A DNA stretch of 64,000 bases from Polyangiaceae bacterium. GTDB lineage: Bacteria; Myxococcota_A; Polyangia; Polyangiales; Polyangiaceae. The DNA lies in the NCBI GenBank assembly GCA_015075635.1, contig JABTUA010000003.1, forward strand, positions 930,001-994,000, in the 5' to 3' direction. Every line of letters starts with the position of its first letter. Within the stretch, counting starts at the first letter, position 1. A program made the translations under genes and the position numbers. Of the stretch, positions 9,201-16,479 are shown piece after piece. Under the pieces are notes generated by a model. It saw nothing but the letters and a program-made list of their open reading frames with translations. It was not told where the DNA came from and searched no databases.

Positions 9201-9390
9201 GATCGGGGCTCTTGCGGAGCGCGCTCTGGATCTCGCGCCAGACACCGAACGGCACGTCGGGTCCGGTGCCGCCGGTGCCGCCGGTGCCGCCGATGCCGCC
9301 GGTGCCGCCGCCGCCTTCGTCATCTCCACCGCAAGCGGCGGCGAGCAGAGCGAGCTGGAGGAACACGCGACGATTGAGGTCGAGCTTCAT
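6286..9390 (-). CDS. Large lipoprotein with transglutaminase-like and VWA domains
   Basis: The product is 1034 residues. The N-terminus has a twin-arginine-like start (LNRRVFLQLALLAAACGG) that ends in a lipobox, and then a GGTGGIGG tether. Residues of about 60-140 resemble a transglutaminase-like fold (GTARDKAELLAELFTKAGFP), but the expected catalytic Cys is not evident. A von Willebrand A domain begins near residue 445 with the MIDAS motif LDKSTS (DxSxS) and includes VIVFITDGDATDTPDDEL. About 400 C-terminal residues are unassigned and end in an Ala/Gly-rich stretch. The ATG at 9390 is chosen because it is followed directly by the signal sequence; an in-frame extension upstream lacks sense. 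Confidence 0.75.
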   Translation of the reverse strand: MKLDLNRRVFLQLALLAAACGGDDEGGGGTGGIGGTGGTGGTGPDVPFGVWREIQSALRKSPDHLIAEAERLVAGKDAEAIFALVRDRIATLPSQPEDFGSYVERAWGSRGTLRSGTGTARDKAELLAELFTKAGFPAQVRLASMPADPDWVKKVLLRTVERPFSPAATDAEVSRWLELLGQTKPAPVVQLDADGAQAKALAAEILAKLPATLAVAPFSFDQPFGMPVVAVEVAGQTKLCNVVLPGIAFGDSGTPNQPGNIAEAKALPKLSATLSVVTTAAPKTPVPLVSAELAFEDVIGRSLYVFMVPPEDISQVLPEKLENLRSFIPTLALRGPDMSDAEREAHTYAGSALTRSGDVLVVDYAGKVTFNGTELDTTPADAQKLGSVKSITAAPNATRFAQVSVRVSALDAGGASVQGLPASAFVLEEEGAAPAFNLLENKSPPPRVLFVLDKSTSLPAEFQGVPAATLLKDIATSVLASEPGASFRIHTVGGSPNAGVWSGSAQDVYDAALAQSGLGSDLWLALSEAAGMGSSVIVFITDGDATDTPDDELLAALGEAPPAVFLKVGSFAQATLDQMAKLTGGAVFSVADQSAASTQTLAYVKARQQSSYLLRYDAPAQGPAKRNVKVSLTGGSVSGSGTYDVPPATELVPPVRIGGILLTLKLGDDEVTRVVSGVREILPGTPASLFDQVEHSLIGVTEVRFEGAPPTAAVVLDDLITARLGLEPLWKAAKAGDTPAIYEALLKTPPSHAAACFALHSPLSNPAGGLLFPTGLRAVLFNLAPLDAKRVQKRVDVIPLGAHRAAVAGGREALVAGLEATARIALIEEKLFPTNTRSALAGKPLALLEPFQDISAAVPGIAPALDERWRVAMAGYTNAHRIVPAAGTPVAFWYVEPKTGSLLGVLEDGGGEGIDIQQYEAEANLAIEAIERFAAIASYGGALGTVGGTWLSLELTKAKKLIAATVVIAGGTPSSDPTNWNDFACNAAAGAAGGIFEALAASGNAWLAMLGQLGQAYGSADSVATAATGSSSIC

Positions 9391-9508
9391 GGGTTCGAGA
9401 GAGGTAGTACGAACGTTCGCGTTCGCATCTCCCCTCGGGATGAAATCGCAGTGATCCTGGGCCAATGCGCCGACACTTTCGTGCGGCCAGCCAGCCGATC
9501 GGCGCCCG

Positions 9509-9922
9509 TCAGAGCGACGACACGCGCGTCATCAGCCGACCGCACAGGTCCGAGCCGGTGTCTCGCGCCCGTTCCAGCGTGAGCCCCTGGCGAAACAGCT
9601 CCGCCGAGGTGGTCTCGTCGCCAGTGACCAGATGACAGATGCCGAGCAGCTCGTAGTCCTGCGGCTCGGCGTGCTGCGACACCAGCTCGGTGAGCGGTGC
9701 GATGGCGGAACGGTGAGCCTCGATCAACTTCTCGCTCTTCGGACCGCTGTGCTTGGCGAGGATCAGGAGCTTGAGCGCTTGGCGCTGATCCTCGGGGCGG
9801 TTGGCGCGGAACTCGGGCAGCTCGAAGAGTGCCCGGTAGGCGTCGTTCGCACCGTCCGCGTCGCCGCTGCGAGCGAGGGTGACCGCTTCCTTGACCCGAG
9901 CGACCAGGATGTCTTTGCTCAT
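9509..9922 (-). CDS. Small TPR-like helical protein
   Basis: The product is 137 residues, soluble and helical. It has repeated A-x-x-L/Y patterns (ARSGDADGANDAYRALFELP and DYELLGICHLVTGDE) that suggest one or two degenerate tetratricopeptide repeats. No catalytic motif is visible. It lies 118 nt upstream of the VWA lipoprotein gene on the same strand and 30 nt downstream of a small membrane-protein gene, so the three may share a transcript. Function unknown. Confidence 0.6.
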   Translation of the reverse strand: MSKDILVARVKEAVTLARSGDADGANDAYRALFELPEFRANRPEDQRQALKLLILAKHSGPKSEKLIEAHRSAIAPLTELVSQHAEPQDYELLGICHLVTGDETTSAELFRQGLTLERARDTGSDLCGRLMTRVSSL

Positions 9923-9952
9923 GACGTGGAGGAGACTAACACGGCGCTCGGG

Positions 9953-10390
9953 TCAGCTCGCGCCGAACAGCGCCTTCACCCCGGGCCTGCCCATGACGAT
10001 GAACGTGAAGACGCCGAGCAAGGTCCCGAGCGGCACACTCGTGCACATCAGGGCGGAAGCGACGAAGATGAGCAGGCGCCGCTTGCGGTTGCGCAGGCCC
10101 GAGGCCGCGAGGAAGTGGATGACGAAGAGCGCCGCCATGAAGATCCCCACGATCACGCCCATCACGAGGGTCGCGCCCGCCGCCACCGCCGCGCCCGTCG
10201 GATCGGCGCCGCTGCTGGTCGCGCTCACGCCGAAGATGCCGCCCAGCAACACGAAGTAACCGATGACGCCCAGGGTGCTGCAACCGAGCAGAGCGCTCCA
10301 GACGTAGTGCAGAACCGAGAGCAGATTGAGGTCGCTCTCGTCCTTGGCGCTCGGGGCGTACGGATTGCCAGGGAAGGGGCCGGGGTGCAT
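9953..10390 (-). CDS. Small multi-pass membrane protein
   Basis: The product is 145 residues. A short Pro/Asn-rich N-terminus (MHPGPFPGNPYAPSAK) is followed by three strongly hydrophobic segments at about residues 25-53, 65-97 and 103-135, separated by a basic loop (GLRNRKRR). This resembles small myxobacterial inner-membrane proteins with a proline-rich cytosolic tail. No known motif is visible. ATG 10390 is the first start before the hydrophilic leader. Confidence 0.65.
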   Translation of the reverse strand: MHPGPFPGNPYAPSAKDESDLNLLSVLHYVWSALLGCSTLGVIGYFVLLGGIFGVSATSSGADPTGAAVAAGATLVMGVIVGIFMAALFVIHFLAASGLRNRKRRLLIFVASALMCTSVPLGTLLGVFTFIVMGRPGVKALFGAS

Positions 10391-10524
10391 TGCGCAAGAG
10401 CATACCCGACTCGAGGGACGTGTCGTGCAGTCGTCGCCGCGGCTCACGCGGGGCTTGCCCGAGCACGAGGAATGGCTCGACGACGAGAAGTACTGGGCGA
10501 TGTGACGCTGGCGCGTCGTTGCCC

Positions 10525-11190
10525 TCAGAATCCAGGGTTGTCCACCAGGAACGCCTCCTCCGCGGGCGTCGTCTTCCGGCTCAGGATCGCGTTCCGGTGC
10601 GGGAAACGTCCGAACTTCGCCACGACCTCGACGTGGCGTCGTGCGTAGTCGCGGGCGAACTCGAAGAACCCCAAGTTCTGCGGGCTTCTCGTGCGTGCGC
10701 GCTCGACGAGCGCCTCGAACTTGGCGAGCATGTACTCCTGGATCGTCGAGCTCTCGACGTGCATCAGGGGCACGTAGAGGAACATGCGGCGCACCGTCGG
10801 AAGCGCCTCGTCGTGCTCGTATTCGCGGATTGCTGCCAGCGAGACCGCGAGGGCGAGCGGGTCGTGGGAGTACATGCGCGGGGTGTCGCGGTACATGTTC
10901 CGGGGCAGCTGATCGAGCAGGATGACGAGGGCGAGCAGGCCGTACGGCGCGCTCCGATAGGCTGCCATCACGTCGTCCAGGCGCCGGCCGTCCGCGGTGG
11001 TCTCGCGCAAGAGCGGCTCGAATCGGGTCCTGATGTCCGCGTCGGTCGCCGGGTCCTTCCCGTACCAGCGTCGATAGCAGGTGCGGAATGGCTCCGCGGC
11101 GCGGTCCAACGGGGCAGCGTCGTCGAGCGTGGAGAACCAGTACTGGAGGATCGTCGCGGCGTGTTGCAGCTCGTTCGGCTTCGTCGTCAT
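10525..11190 (-). CDS. DUF924 family protein
   Basis: The protein is 221 residues. The family landmarks are clear: ILQYWFS at the N-terminus, LVILLDQLPRNMYRDTPRMY in the middle and KFGRFPHRNAILSR near the end. DUF924 proteins are all-helical and TPR-like, widespread, and without an agreed biochemical function. ATG 11190 (MTTKPNELQ) aligns with the usual family N-terminus; an upstream in-frame ATG at 11268 would add an unlikely 26 residues. It is divergent from the glycosidase gene across a 198-nt region with repeated motifs. Confidence 0.85.
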   Translation of the reverse strand: MTTKPNELQHAATILQYWFSTLDDAAPLDRAAEPFRTCYRRWYGKDPATDADIRTRFEPLLRETTADGRRLDDVMAAYRSAPYGLLALVILLDQLPRNMYRDTPRMYSHDPLALAVSLAAIREYEHDEALPTVRRMFLYVPLMHVESSTIQEYMLAKFEALVERARTRSPQNLGFFEFARDYARRHVEVVAKFGRFPHRNAILSRKTTPAEEAFLVDNPGF

Positions 11191-11273
11191 CACCACGAAG
11201 ACGGCGGCGCCGATCGAAGGACGCAGGAATTCGATCCGCTCCGACCGCGCAGGTGGTGCCTCCTGCAACCTCG

Positions 11274-11338
11274 CGGTTGGCAGTCGGCGAAGACGCGAGT
11301 GCTCCGAGTGCCAACCGTAGGTAGCGAGGCGCCAACCG
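11274..11338. promoter_or_regulatory. Three GCCAACCG motifs in a divergent intergenic region
   Basis: The octamer GCCAACCG occurs three times: as its complement at 11274-11281, and directly at 11310-11317 and 11331-11338. The first and second copies form a 9-bp inverted repeat (CGGTTGGCA at 11274-11282, TGCCAACCG at 11309-11317). The second and third copies are direct repeats exactly 21 bp apart, two helical turns, which is typical of cooperative binding on one DNA face. The cluster sits 50-115 nt upstream of the glycosidase start and about 85-150 nt upstream of the DUF924 start. Confidence 0.4.
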
Positions 11339-11388
11339 CGGCTTGGCAGAAGTCAGCGGGGAATTCCGCTGCTACCCTCACACACATC

Positions 11389-13800
11389 ATGCAACGAGGT
11401 GTGCTCGGGCTCTGCGCGATCGTTCTCTTCTCCAGCTTCGCGTCCAGCGCGCGAGCGGCGGACAAGTGGACCACCCCGCACCCCGGAGTGCGCCATCTGT
11501 ATCGGACCAGCAGCACGCCGTGGCGGATCTTCGCGCTCGAGATCGATCTCTGCGCGCAGGGCGTGAGCCTCCGCGCGACTCAGTCGAGCGAGCGCAAGCG
11601 GACGGTGTCGAGCTTCGCCAAGCTGGTCGGCGCCGAGGCGGCCGTGAACGGAGACTTCTTCTCGTTCTCGACCTACGGCACGAGCGGCCTCGCGATGGGC
11701 AAGGGCGTGAAATGGTCGGACACCGCCGACGGCACCAGCGAGGGGTTCGTGGCGTTCGGCCCCGACCGGCACCTGCTGTCGCCGCTGAAGAGCGTCGTCA
11801 ACCCGCCCGCGAGCTGGATGCGCGAGGTCGTGAGCGGCAAGCCCCAGGTGGTGACCGACGGCGTCGCTCAGGCCACGAACCCGACCGAGTTCTGCAGCAC
11901 GCGCCACCCGCGAACGGCCGCTGGCATCAGCAAGGACGGGCGCAAGCTGATCCTCGCGGTGGTGGACGGTCGCACCAGCATCAGCGTGGGCATGCGCTGC
12001 ACCGAGCTCGGCAGCCTGATGAAGGGACTCGGAGCCTGGAACGCGCTCAACCTGGACGGCGGCGGTTCGAGCGCGATGTACGTGTCCGGAGCCGGAACGG
12101 TGAACGACCCCTCGGACGGCGTGGAGCGCGTCGTCGCCAACCACCTGGGCGTCTTCGCAACCGGGAGCGGCGAGCCGGGCTCCTGCGATCGGACCTGGGA
12201 AGAGTCGGCGCTGGACGCGTTGGACTCGAGCACGACGACGGACGTGAACGGCGACGGGCGAGCCGACCTGTGTGCGCGCGGCGGCGCCGGCGTGACTTGC
12301 TCGCTCTCGACGGGATCGGCCTTCGCCGCCCCGATCAGCGGGCCGGCGCTCTCGGACGCCAGCGGCTGGAACGACGAGAGCAACTGGAGCACCCTCCGCA
12401 TGGGGGACATCGACGGAGACGGCCTCGCCGACCTCTGCGCGCGAGCCAACGACGGTGTCCACTGCTGGCTCTCCGACGGTAAAGGTTTCCCGACCAAGGT
12501 CAGCGGTCCCGCGCTCGCCGACGCCCAAGGCTGGAACGGCGCCCAGTACTACGGGACCTTGCGCCTGGCGGACGTCACCGGCGACGGCAAGGACGATCTG
12601 TGCGCGCGCTCCAGCGCCGACTTCCGCTGCTACCCGTCCACCGGCACGGGCTTCGGTGCGCCAATCGTCACGACGGCGCTCTCCGACGCCAACGGCTTCG
12701 ACGAGCCGAGCCAGTACGGGACCCTGCGCATGGGCGACATCGACGGAGACGGTCGGGTGGACGTCTGCGCGCGGGCCGCGGCCGGAATGCGATGCTATCG
12801 CTCGCAGGCGAGCGGATTCGCAGCGGCGATCGACGGCCCGGCCTGGAGCGACGCTTCGGGTTGGGGGTTCGTCGGGTACTGGAGCACGATTCGTCTCGTG
12901 GACGTCGACGCGGACGGCAAGGCGGATCTCTGCGCGCGTGGCGCGAAGGGCCTGGTCTGTCACCTGTCGAACGGCAACGGCTTCGGCGCCGCAGTGACCG
13001 GTCCGGCGTGGAGCGACGACAGCGGCTGGTCGCGCCACAAGCACTACTCGACGCTGCGCTTCGCCGATCTCGACGGTGACGGAGATCTCGACGTCTGCGC
13101 GCGCGCGGCCAAGGGCATCGTGTGCGCGCCCTGGGAGGGCTCCGGCTTCGGCGCCGCTATCGACGGCCCGGCGCTCTCGGACGCGGCGGGCTTCGGCGCG
13201 CTCCGCTTCTACCAGACCATCCGGATGCTGGACCTGAACTCGGACGGCAAGGCCGATCTCTGCGCGCGGGCGAGCGCCGGCATGCGCTGCTACCTGTCGA
13301 GCGGCAACGCCTTCGGCGCCGAGATCGTGGGTCCCGCGTGGGCCGACGCCACGAACTGGGACGAGCCCCGCTACTTCTCGACCATCCGCGGAGCGGGCCC
13401 GCTGGGTGGTCCGGGTGGAAGTGGTGGCACCGGCGGTACGGGCGGCGCGTCGGGAAACGGTGGAGTCAGCAGCGGTGGCGTTGCGGGTCTTGCTGGAGGT
13501 GGCGGCTCGAGCGGTGCGCCCGGCGCGGCAGGGACTACGGCCAGCGGCGGCGCGAGCTCGTCCGGCGGCGGCGCGAGCTCGTCCGGCGGCGGCGCTGGGG
13601 AGAGCGGTTCGGGCGGCGCAGAGCCGCAGGCTGGCAGCGACGAGGGCGGCGGCTGCGGCTGCCGTACCGGGACCGGGAGCTCACCGCTCGCGGCCTTCGG
13701 CGCGCTCGGGCTCCTCGCGCTGGCCCTGCGACGGCGGTCGTCGGCGCTTCGCCCGGGTCAGTCGGCGCGCAGCACGAAGTGCTCGAGCTCGAGGTCGTAG
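11389..13800 (+). CDS. Secreted phosphodiester glycosidase with seven-bladed FG-GAP propeller and MYXO-CTERM tail
   Basis: The product is 803 residues. A signal peptide (about 1-23, ending ASSARA) precedes an NAGPA-type phosphodiester glycosidase domain at about 40-255, with AAVNGDFFS and ALNLDGGGSSAM. Seven FG-GAP/VCBS repeats follow, each 55 residues and each holding a DxDxDG-type Ca-binding loop (DVNGDG, DIDGDG and so on) and an xDLCAR strand. A Gly/Ser linker (about 670-750) leads to GGGCGCR, a hydrophobic helix and RRR, a MYXO-CTERM surface-sorting signal. The glycosidase family cleaves N-acetylglucosamine phosphodiesters, so a cell-wall or polysaccharide role is likely. The 3' end overlaps the convergent GNAT gene by 43 nt. 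Confidence 0.85.
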   Translation: MQRGVLGLCAIVLFSSFASSARAADKWTTPHPGVRHLYRTSSTPWRIFALEIDLCAQGVSLRATQSSERKRTVSSFAKLVGAEAAVNGDFFSFSTYGTSGLAMGKGVKWSDTADGTSEGFVAFGPDRHLLSPLKSVVNPPASWMREVVSGKPQVVTDGVAQATNPTEFCSTRHPRTAAGISKDGRKLILAVVDGRTSISVGMRCTELGSLMKGLGAWNALNLDGGGSSAMYVSGAGTVNDPSDGVERVVANHLGVFATGSGEPGSCDRTWEESALDALDSSTTTDVNGDGRADLCARGGAGVTCSLSTGSAFAAPISGPALSDASGWNDESNWSTLRMGDIDGDGLADLCARANDGVHCWLSDGKGFPTKVSGPALADAQGWNGAQYYGTLRLADVTGDGKDDLCARSSADFRCYPSTGTGFGAPIVTTALSDANGFDEPSQYGTLRMGDIDGDGRVDVCARAAAGMRCYRSQASGFAAAIDGPAWSDASGWGFVGYWSTIRLVDVDADGKADLCARGAKGLVCHLSNGNGFGAAVTGPAWSDDSGWSRHKHYSTLRFADLDGDGDLDVCARAAKGIVCAPWEGSGFGAAIDGPALSDAAGFGALRFYQTIRMLDLNSDGKADLCARASAGMRCYLSSGNAFGAEIVGPAWADATNWDEPRYFSTIRGAGPLGGPGGSGGTGGTGGASGNGGVSSGGVAGLAGGGGSSGAPGAAGTTASGGASSSGGGASSSGGGAGESGSGGAEPQAGSDEGGGCGCRTGTGSSPLAAFGALGLLALALRRRSSALRPGQSARSTKCSSSRS
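12241..13395 (+). repeat. Seven in-register 165-nt coding repeats
   Basis: Ca-loop codons start at 12241, 12406, 12571, 12736, 12901, 13066 and 13231, a spacing of exactly 165 nt each time. The repeats differ at the DNA level but no indel has accumulated, so the 55-residue period is under strong structural constraint. This is expected for a closed seven-bladed beta-propeller. Confidence 0.85.
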
Positions 13801-14294
13801 TAGCGGTCGGTACGCCCGAGATGCTTCATGCCGAGCCGGCGGGCGACGGCCTGGGAGCGCTGGTTGGGCGACTCCACGACGGCGTGCAGCTCGCGCAGGT
13901 TCAGCTGGGTGAACCCGCGTTGGACGAGCGCGCGGCCCGCCTCGGTGGCGAAGCCTCTCCCCCAGTGCCGGCGCGCCAGGTGCCAGCCGATCTCGATGTC
14001 CGTGCCGAGAGCGCCGTTCGTGCCCGAGGTGGGGAGTGGCTTGAGCAGGACGGCTCCGACCAGCTCCCCGCTGCTCTTGTCGAACAGCGGCCACGAGCCG
14101 AGCCCGTGGCGGAGCCTGGCGTTGCGCGACGCGACCTCCAGCAGCCGTGTGCGCATCTCGTCCAGCGTCTGCGCGGGCCCGGTGCCGATGTAGCGGACCA
14201 CCTCGGGGTCGCCATAAATGGCGAATGCGCCCTCGAGGTGCAACTCGGGATCCCACTCGTGCGCGACCAGTCGCTCGGTTTCGAACGCATCCAC
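13758..14294 (-). CDS. GNAT acetyltransferase, RimJ/RimL type
   Basis: The protein is 178 residues. It shows the RimJ-like N-terminal pattern (FETERLVAHEWDPE), a beta-bulge strand IEIGWHLARRHWGRGFATEA forming the acetyl-CoA loop (R/Q-x-x-G-x-G/A), and LRELHAVVESPNQRSQAVAR, in which the NxxS stretch marks the end of the CoA site. Such enzymes acetylate protein N-termini, amino acids or antibiotics; the substrate cannot be predicted. The C-terminal codons overlap the 3' end of the convergent glycosidase gene. Confidence 0.85.
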   Translation of the reverse strand: MDAFETERLVAHEWDPELHLEGAFAIYGDPEVVRYIGTGPAQTLDEMRTRLLEVASRNARLRHGLGSWPLFDKSSGELVGAVLLKPLPTSGTNGALGTDIEIGWHLARRHWGRGFATEAGRALVQRGFTQLNLRELHAVVESPNQRSQAVARRLGMKHLGRTDRYYDLELEHFVLRAD

Positions 14295-14484
14295 GCTCCG
14301 GACGCTACCGCGCCGGCGTCAGTCGTCAACCGAGGTCGCTTCGCTCGAAGGCGACACGATCGACGTGCGTGCGCTGAAGGCCCCCATCCACTCTGTGGGC
14401 ACGGGCGCCAGCCGCGGAGGCGGCAAAACGGCTGCGTTGACGGGAGCGGTGACTCGCCGTGGGCGTTCGCGGTAACGTCTCGAC

Positions 14485-15744
14485 GTGGCCAGGACGCGCG
14501 TGATCGGTGCCTTCGCGGCGACGATCGCCGTCTCGGTCGCGGGACTCACGGCCTGCAAGCAGAAGGACACGAGCCAGAGCCCCATCGGTTCTGCGCCCCT
14601 GAAGCCCAGCGCGCTCCCGAGCGCCAGCTCGTCCGCACCTGCCGAGTGGACTTTGCCGAGCGTGAAGTCGGAGGAGCGGGACGAAGCTCCGGATGCGCCC
14701 CACGTGGACGGCGGCGCGTTCAAGGCCGGCACGCTCAGCGACATCGGGCCGGCCGGGCCCGCCAGCGCGAGCCGCTTCGGTGTCGTGATGATCAGCAAGC
14801 GTGACGAGGTGGTGCTGGCTCCGCCCGGGAAGACCAAGGGCTCGTTCAAGGGCATCACCCTGGTCGCGAGCTCGTTCGCCGAGAAGGCGCCGCCCCCCGC
14901 CATCGCCGGCGAATACGCGTACTTCGTCTCCAACGGCAAGCTGGCGCGGCGTCGCGTCCCCACGCTGGGGCCAGTGGAGGTGCTGGGCGACGCGCGGGAC
15001 CACACCCGGGTCGCAGCGCTGCCGGCGACGGAGAGTCGTCCCGCTGCCGCCGCTTTCATCGTCAACCCGGACAAGCCCACGGGGAGCGCCACGGCCATGC
15101 TCTGGGTCGAGGGTGGAGACATCGTGCGGCTCTCACCCGACGGAACGGGCGCGAGTAGCGTGTCCATGGCCGAGAGCGGGGGCGAGGTCCTCGTCGCGGT
15201 CCTCGACGGGCGCACCGGCATGACGCCGGTCCACGTGCGCAAGGTTCAGTTCGTGGACAAGCGGCCAGCGCTCGGAGAGAACGTCGTCGCCTGGGTGGCG
15301 GGGCCGGCGCAGCCCACGACCGAGCTCACGCTGCTCGCGACCGACAAGGACGCCTGGATCTTCTCGCCGCTCGAGCGGGAGACGACGCGCTTCGGTCTCG
15401 CCGCGGTGCACATCGGCGGCACACCGAAGATGGGCTCGCCGGTCGAGTGGCGCATGTACCCGAACGGAGTCGATCCGGCGCCGGTGGCAGCCGTGCACGC
15501 CTGCGGTCGGGAGCTCCTAGTCTACACGCGACCGTCCACGGAGGCACCCGGCGCCGAGCAGGAGCTGCACCTGGCCGCGAGCGGCGACTCCGGTCTCGAA
15601 AGCTCGGACGTCCTGGCGAAGGCCCCGGGCATCCAAGCGCTCACGGCGAGCGGAGACGCGGACTCGCTCCTGGTCGTGTACGGCCATAGCTCGCGCACCT
15701 GGGCACTGAGCGTGCCGTGTCCGCACCCACCGAAGAGCAAGTGA
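14485..15744 (+). CDS. Hypothetical lipoprotein
   Basis: The product is 419 residues and starts with GTG. The N-terminus MARTRVIGAFAATIAVSV ends in lipobox GLTAC (Cys24), followed by a Ser/Pro-rich tether. The body contains repeated strand-like segments about amino-acid pairs VxLxPDG and IVRLSPDGTGAS, so a degenerate beta-propeller is possible. No catalytic residues are recognisable. The stop lies 2 nt from that of the convergent zinc-ribbon gene. Function unknown. Confidence 0.7.
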   Translation: MARTRVIGAFAATIAVSVAGLTACKQKDTSQSPIGSAPLKPSALPSASSSAPAEWTLPSVKSEERDEAPDAPHVDGGAFKAGTLSDIGPAGPASASRFGVVMISKRDEVVLAPPGKTKGSFKGITLVASSFAEKAPPPAIAGEYAYFVSNGKLARRRVPTLGPVEVLGDARDHTRVAALPATESRPAAAAFIVNPDKPTGSATAMLWVEGGDIVRLSPDGTGASSVSMAESGGEVLVAVLDGRTGMTPVHVRKVQFVDKRPALGENVVAWVAGPAQPTTELTLLATDKDAWIFSPLERETTRFGLAAVHIGGTPKMGSPVEWRMYPNGVDPAPVAAVHACGRELLVYTRPSTEAPGAEQELHLAASGDSGLESSDVLAKAPGIQALTASGDADSLLVVYGHSSRTWALSVPCPHPPKSK

Positions 15745-15746
15745 CC

Positions 15747-15986
15747 TCAGTCGGCAACGGGCCCGGCGCCGACCCACACGGTCCGCTCCGTAGGCTCCGT
15801 GCCTGGCGCAGGACAGGGTCTGAGCACGTATCGCTTGCAGGTGAGCTCGCAGGAGTCGCACTCGAACGGTGTCGTCAGGGCCGGCGGGCCCCCGTCGGCG
15901 TTCTCTTCGTACGCGGTGAGCCCCGCGCGGAGCAAGCCGCTGCAGCGAGGGCACAGTAGGCGCTCGCGCTGCTCAGAACCTGACAT
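15747..15986 (-). CDS. Small zinc-ribbon protein
   Basis: The product is 79 residues. It has a Cys pair at LLCPRCSGLL near the N-terminus and a second pair at FECDSCELTC, consistent with a single zinc ribbon like those of zf-TFIIB-type small proteins. No other motif is visible. The gene overlaps the 3' end of the upstream membrane-protein gene by 14 nt, suggesting co-expression. Confidence 0.6.
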   Translation of the reverse strand: MSGSEQRERLLCPRCSGLLRAGLTAYEENADGGPPALTTPFECDSCELTCKRYVLRPCPAPGTEPTERTVWVGAGPVAD

Positions 15987-16398
15987 CCAACCTCACTGCG
16001 GGTGCGCGCACGCCGTCGGCGGCCGCGGCAACCGACACGGTGGCCTCCGCTGGACCGAGCACACGTCTCGGGCTCGCGAATCCCCATACGGCGAAAGTCA
16101 CTCCTGCGAGCTGGGCGGTCCCGGCCATCACCAGCGCCCACGGGTTGCCCGAGTCCAGCGTGAGCCACGGTCCCGCTAGTGGGATCGCCAGCCGACCGGA
16201 GTCCTCTCCGAAGCTCTGGGCGACGGCTCCTCCCACGCATACGGCGTAGCTCCCGCCGAACAACACTCCGCCCGCGCGGACCGCGCGCCACTCCGGCTCC
16301 GACCGCGCTTCCGCCGAGGCCTGGCTGGCTTCGGGGATCGGAGCACCCGTCAGGTCGGCGACCACCAGCGTCAGCGGGAGCAGCAGGCCCGGCGTCAC
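15973..16398 (-). CDS. Hypothetical membrane protein
   Basis: The product is 141 residues. An N-terminal hydrophobic stretch (LLLPLTLVVADLTG) could be a signal peptide. Two further hydrophobic segments (GGVLFGGSYAVCVGGAVA and WALVMAGTAQLAGVTFAVWG) suggest membrane insertion, and the protein ends in strand-like VSVAAAADGVRAPAVRL with terminal Phe. The terminal Phe raises the alternative of an outer-membrane protein. It is first of two overlapping genes. Function unknown. Confidence 0.55.
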   Translation of the reverse strand: MTPGLLLPLTLVVADLTGAPIPEASQASAEARSEPEWRAVRAGGVLFGGSYAVCVGGAVAQSFGEDSGRLAIPLAGPWLTLDSGNPWALVMAGTAQLAGVTFAVWGFASPRRVLGPAEATVSVAAAADGVRAPAVRLDVRF

Positions 16399-16479
16399 GC
16401 CCGAAGGGTACCAGCTGGGGCGGCGCTGTCGACGTCAGGTAGCGCGCAACTGCTCGTTGCGCCGAGCCGATGAGGGACC

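Noticed and set aside
14335..14355. Bulged hairpin GTCGCTTC-gctc-GAAGGCGAC in a divergent gap
   Set aside because: The stem is interrupted and lies near no stop codon, so it is not a convincing terminator or operator.
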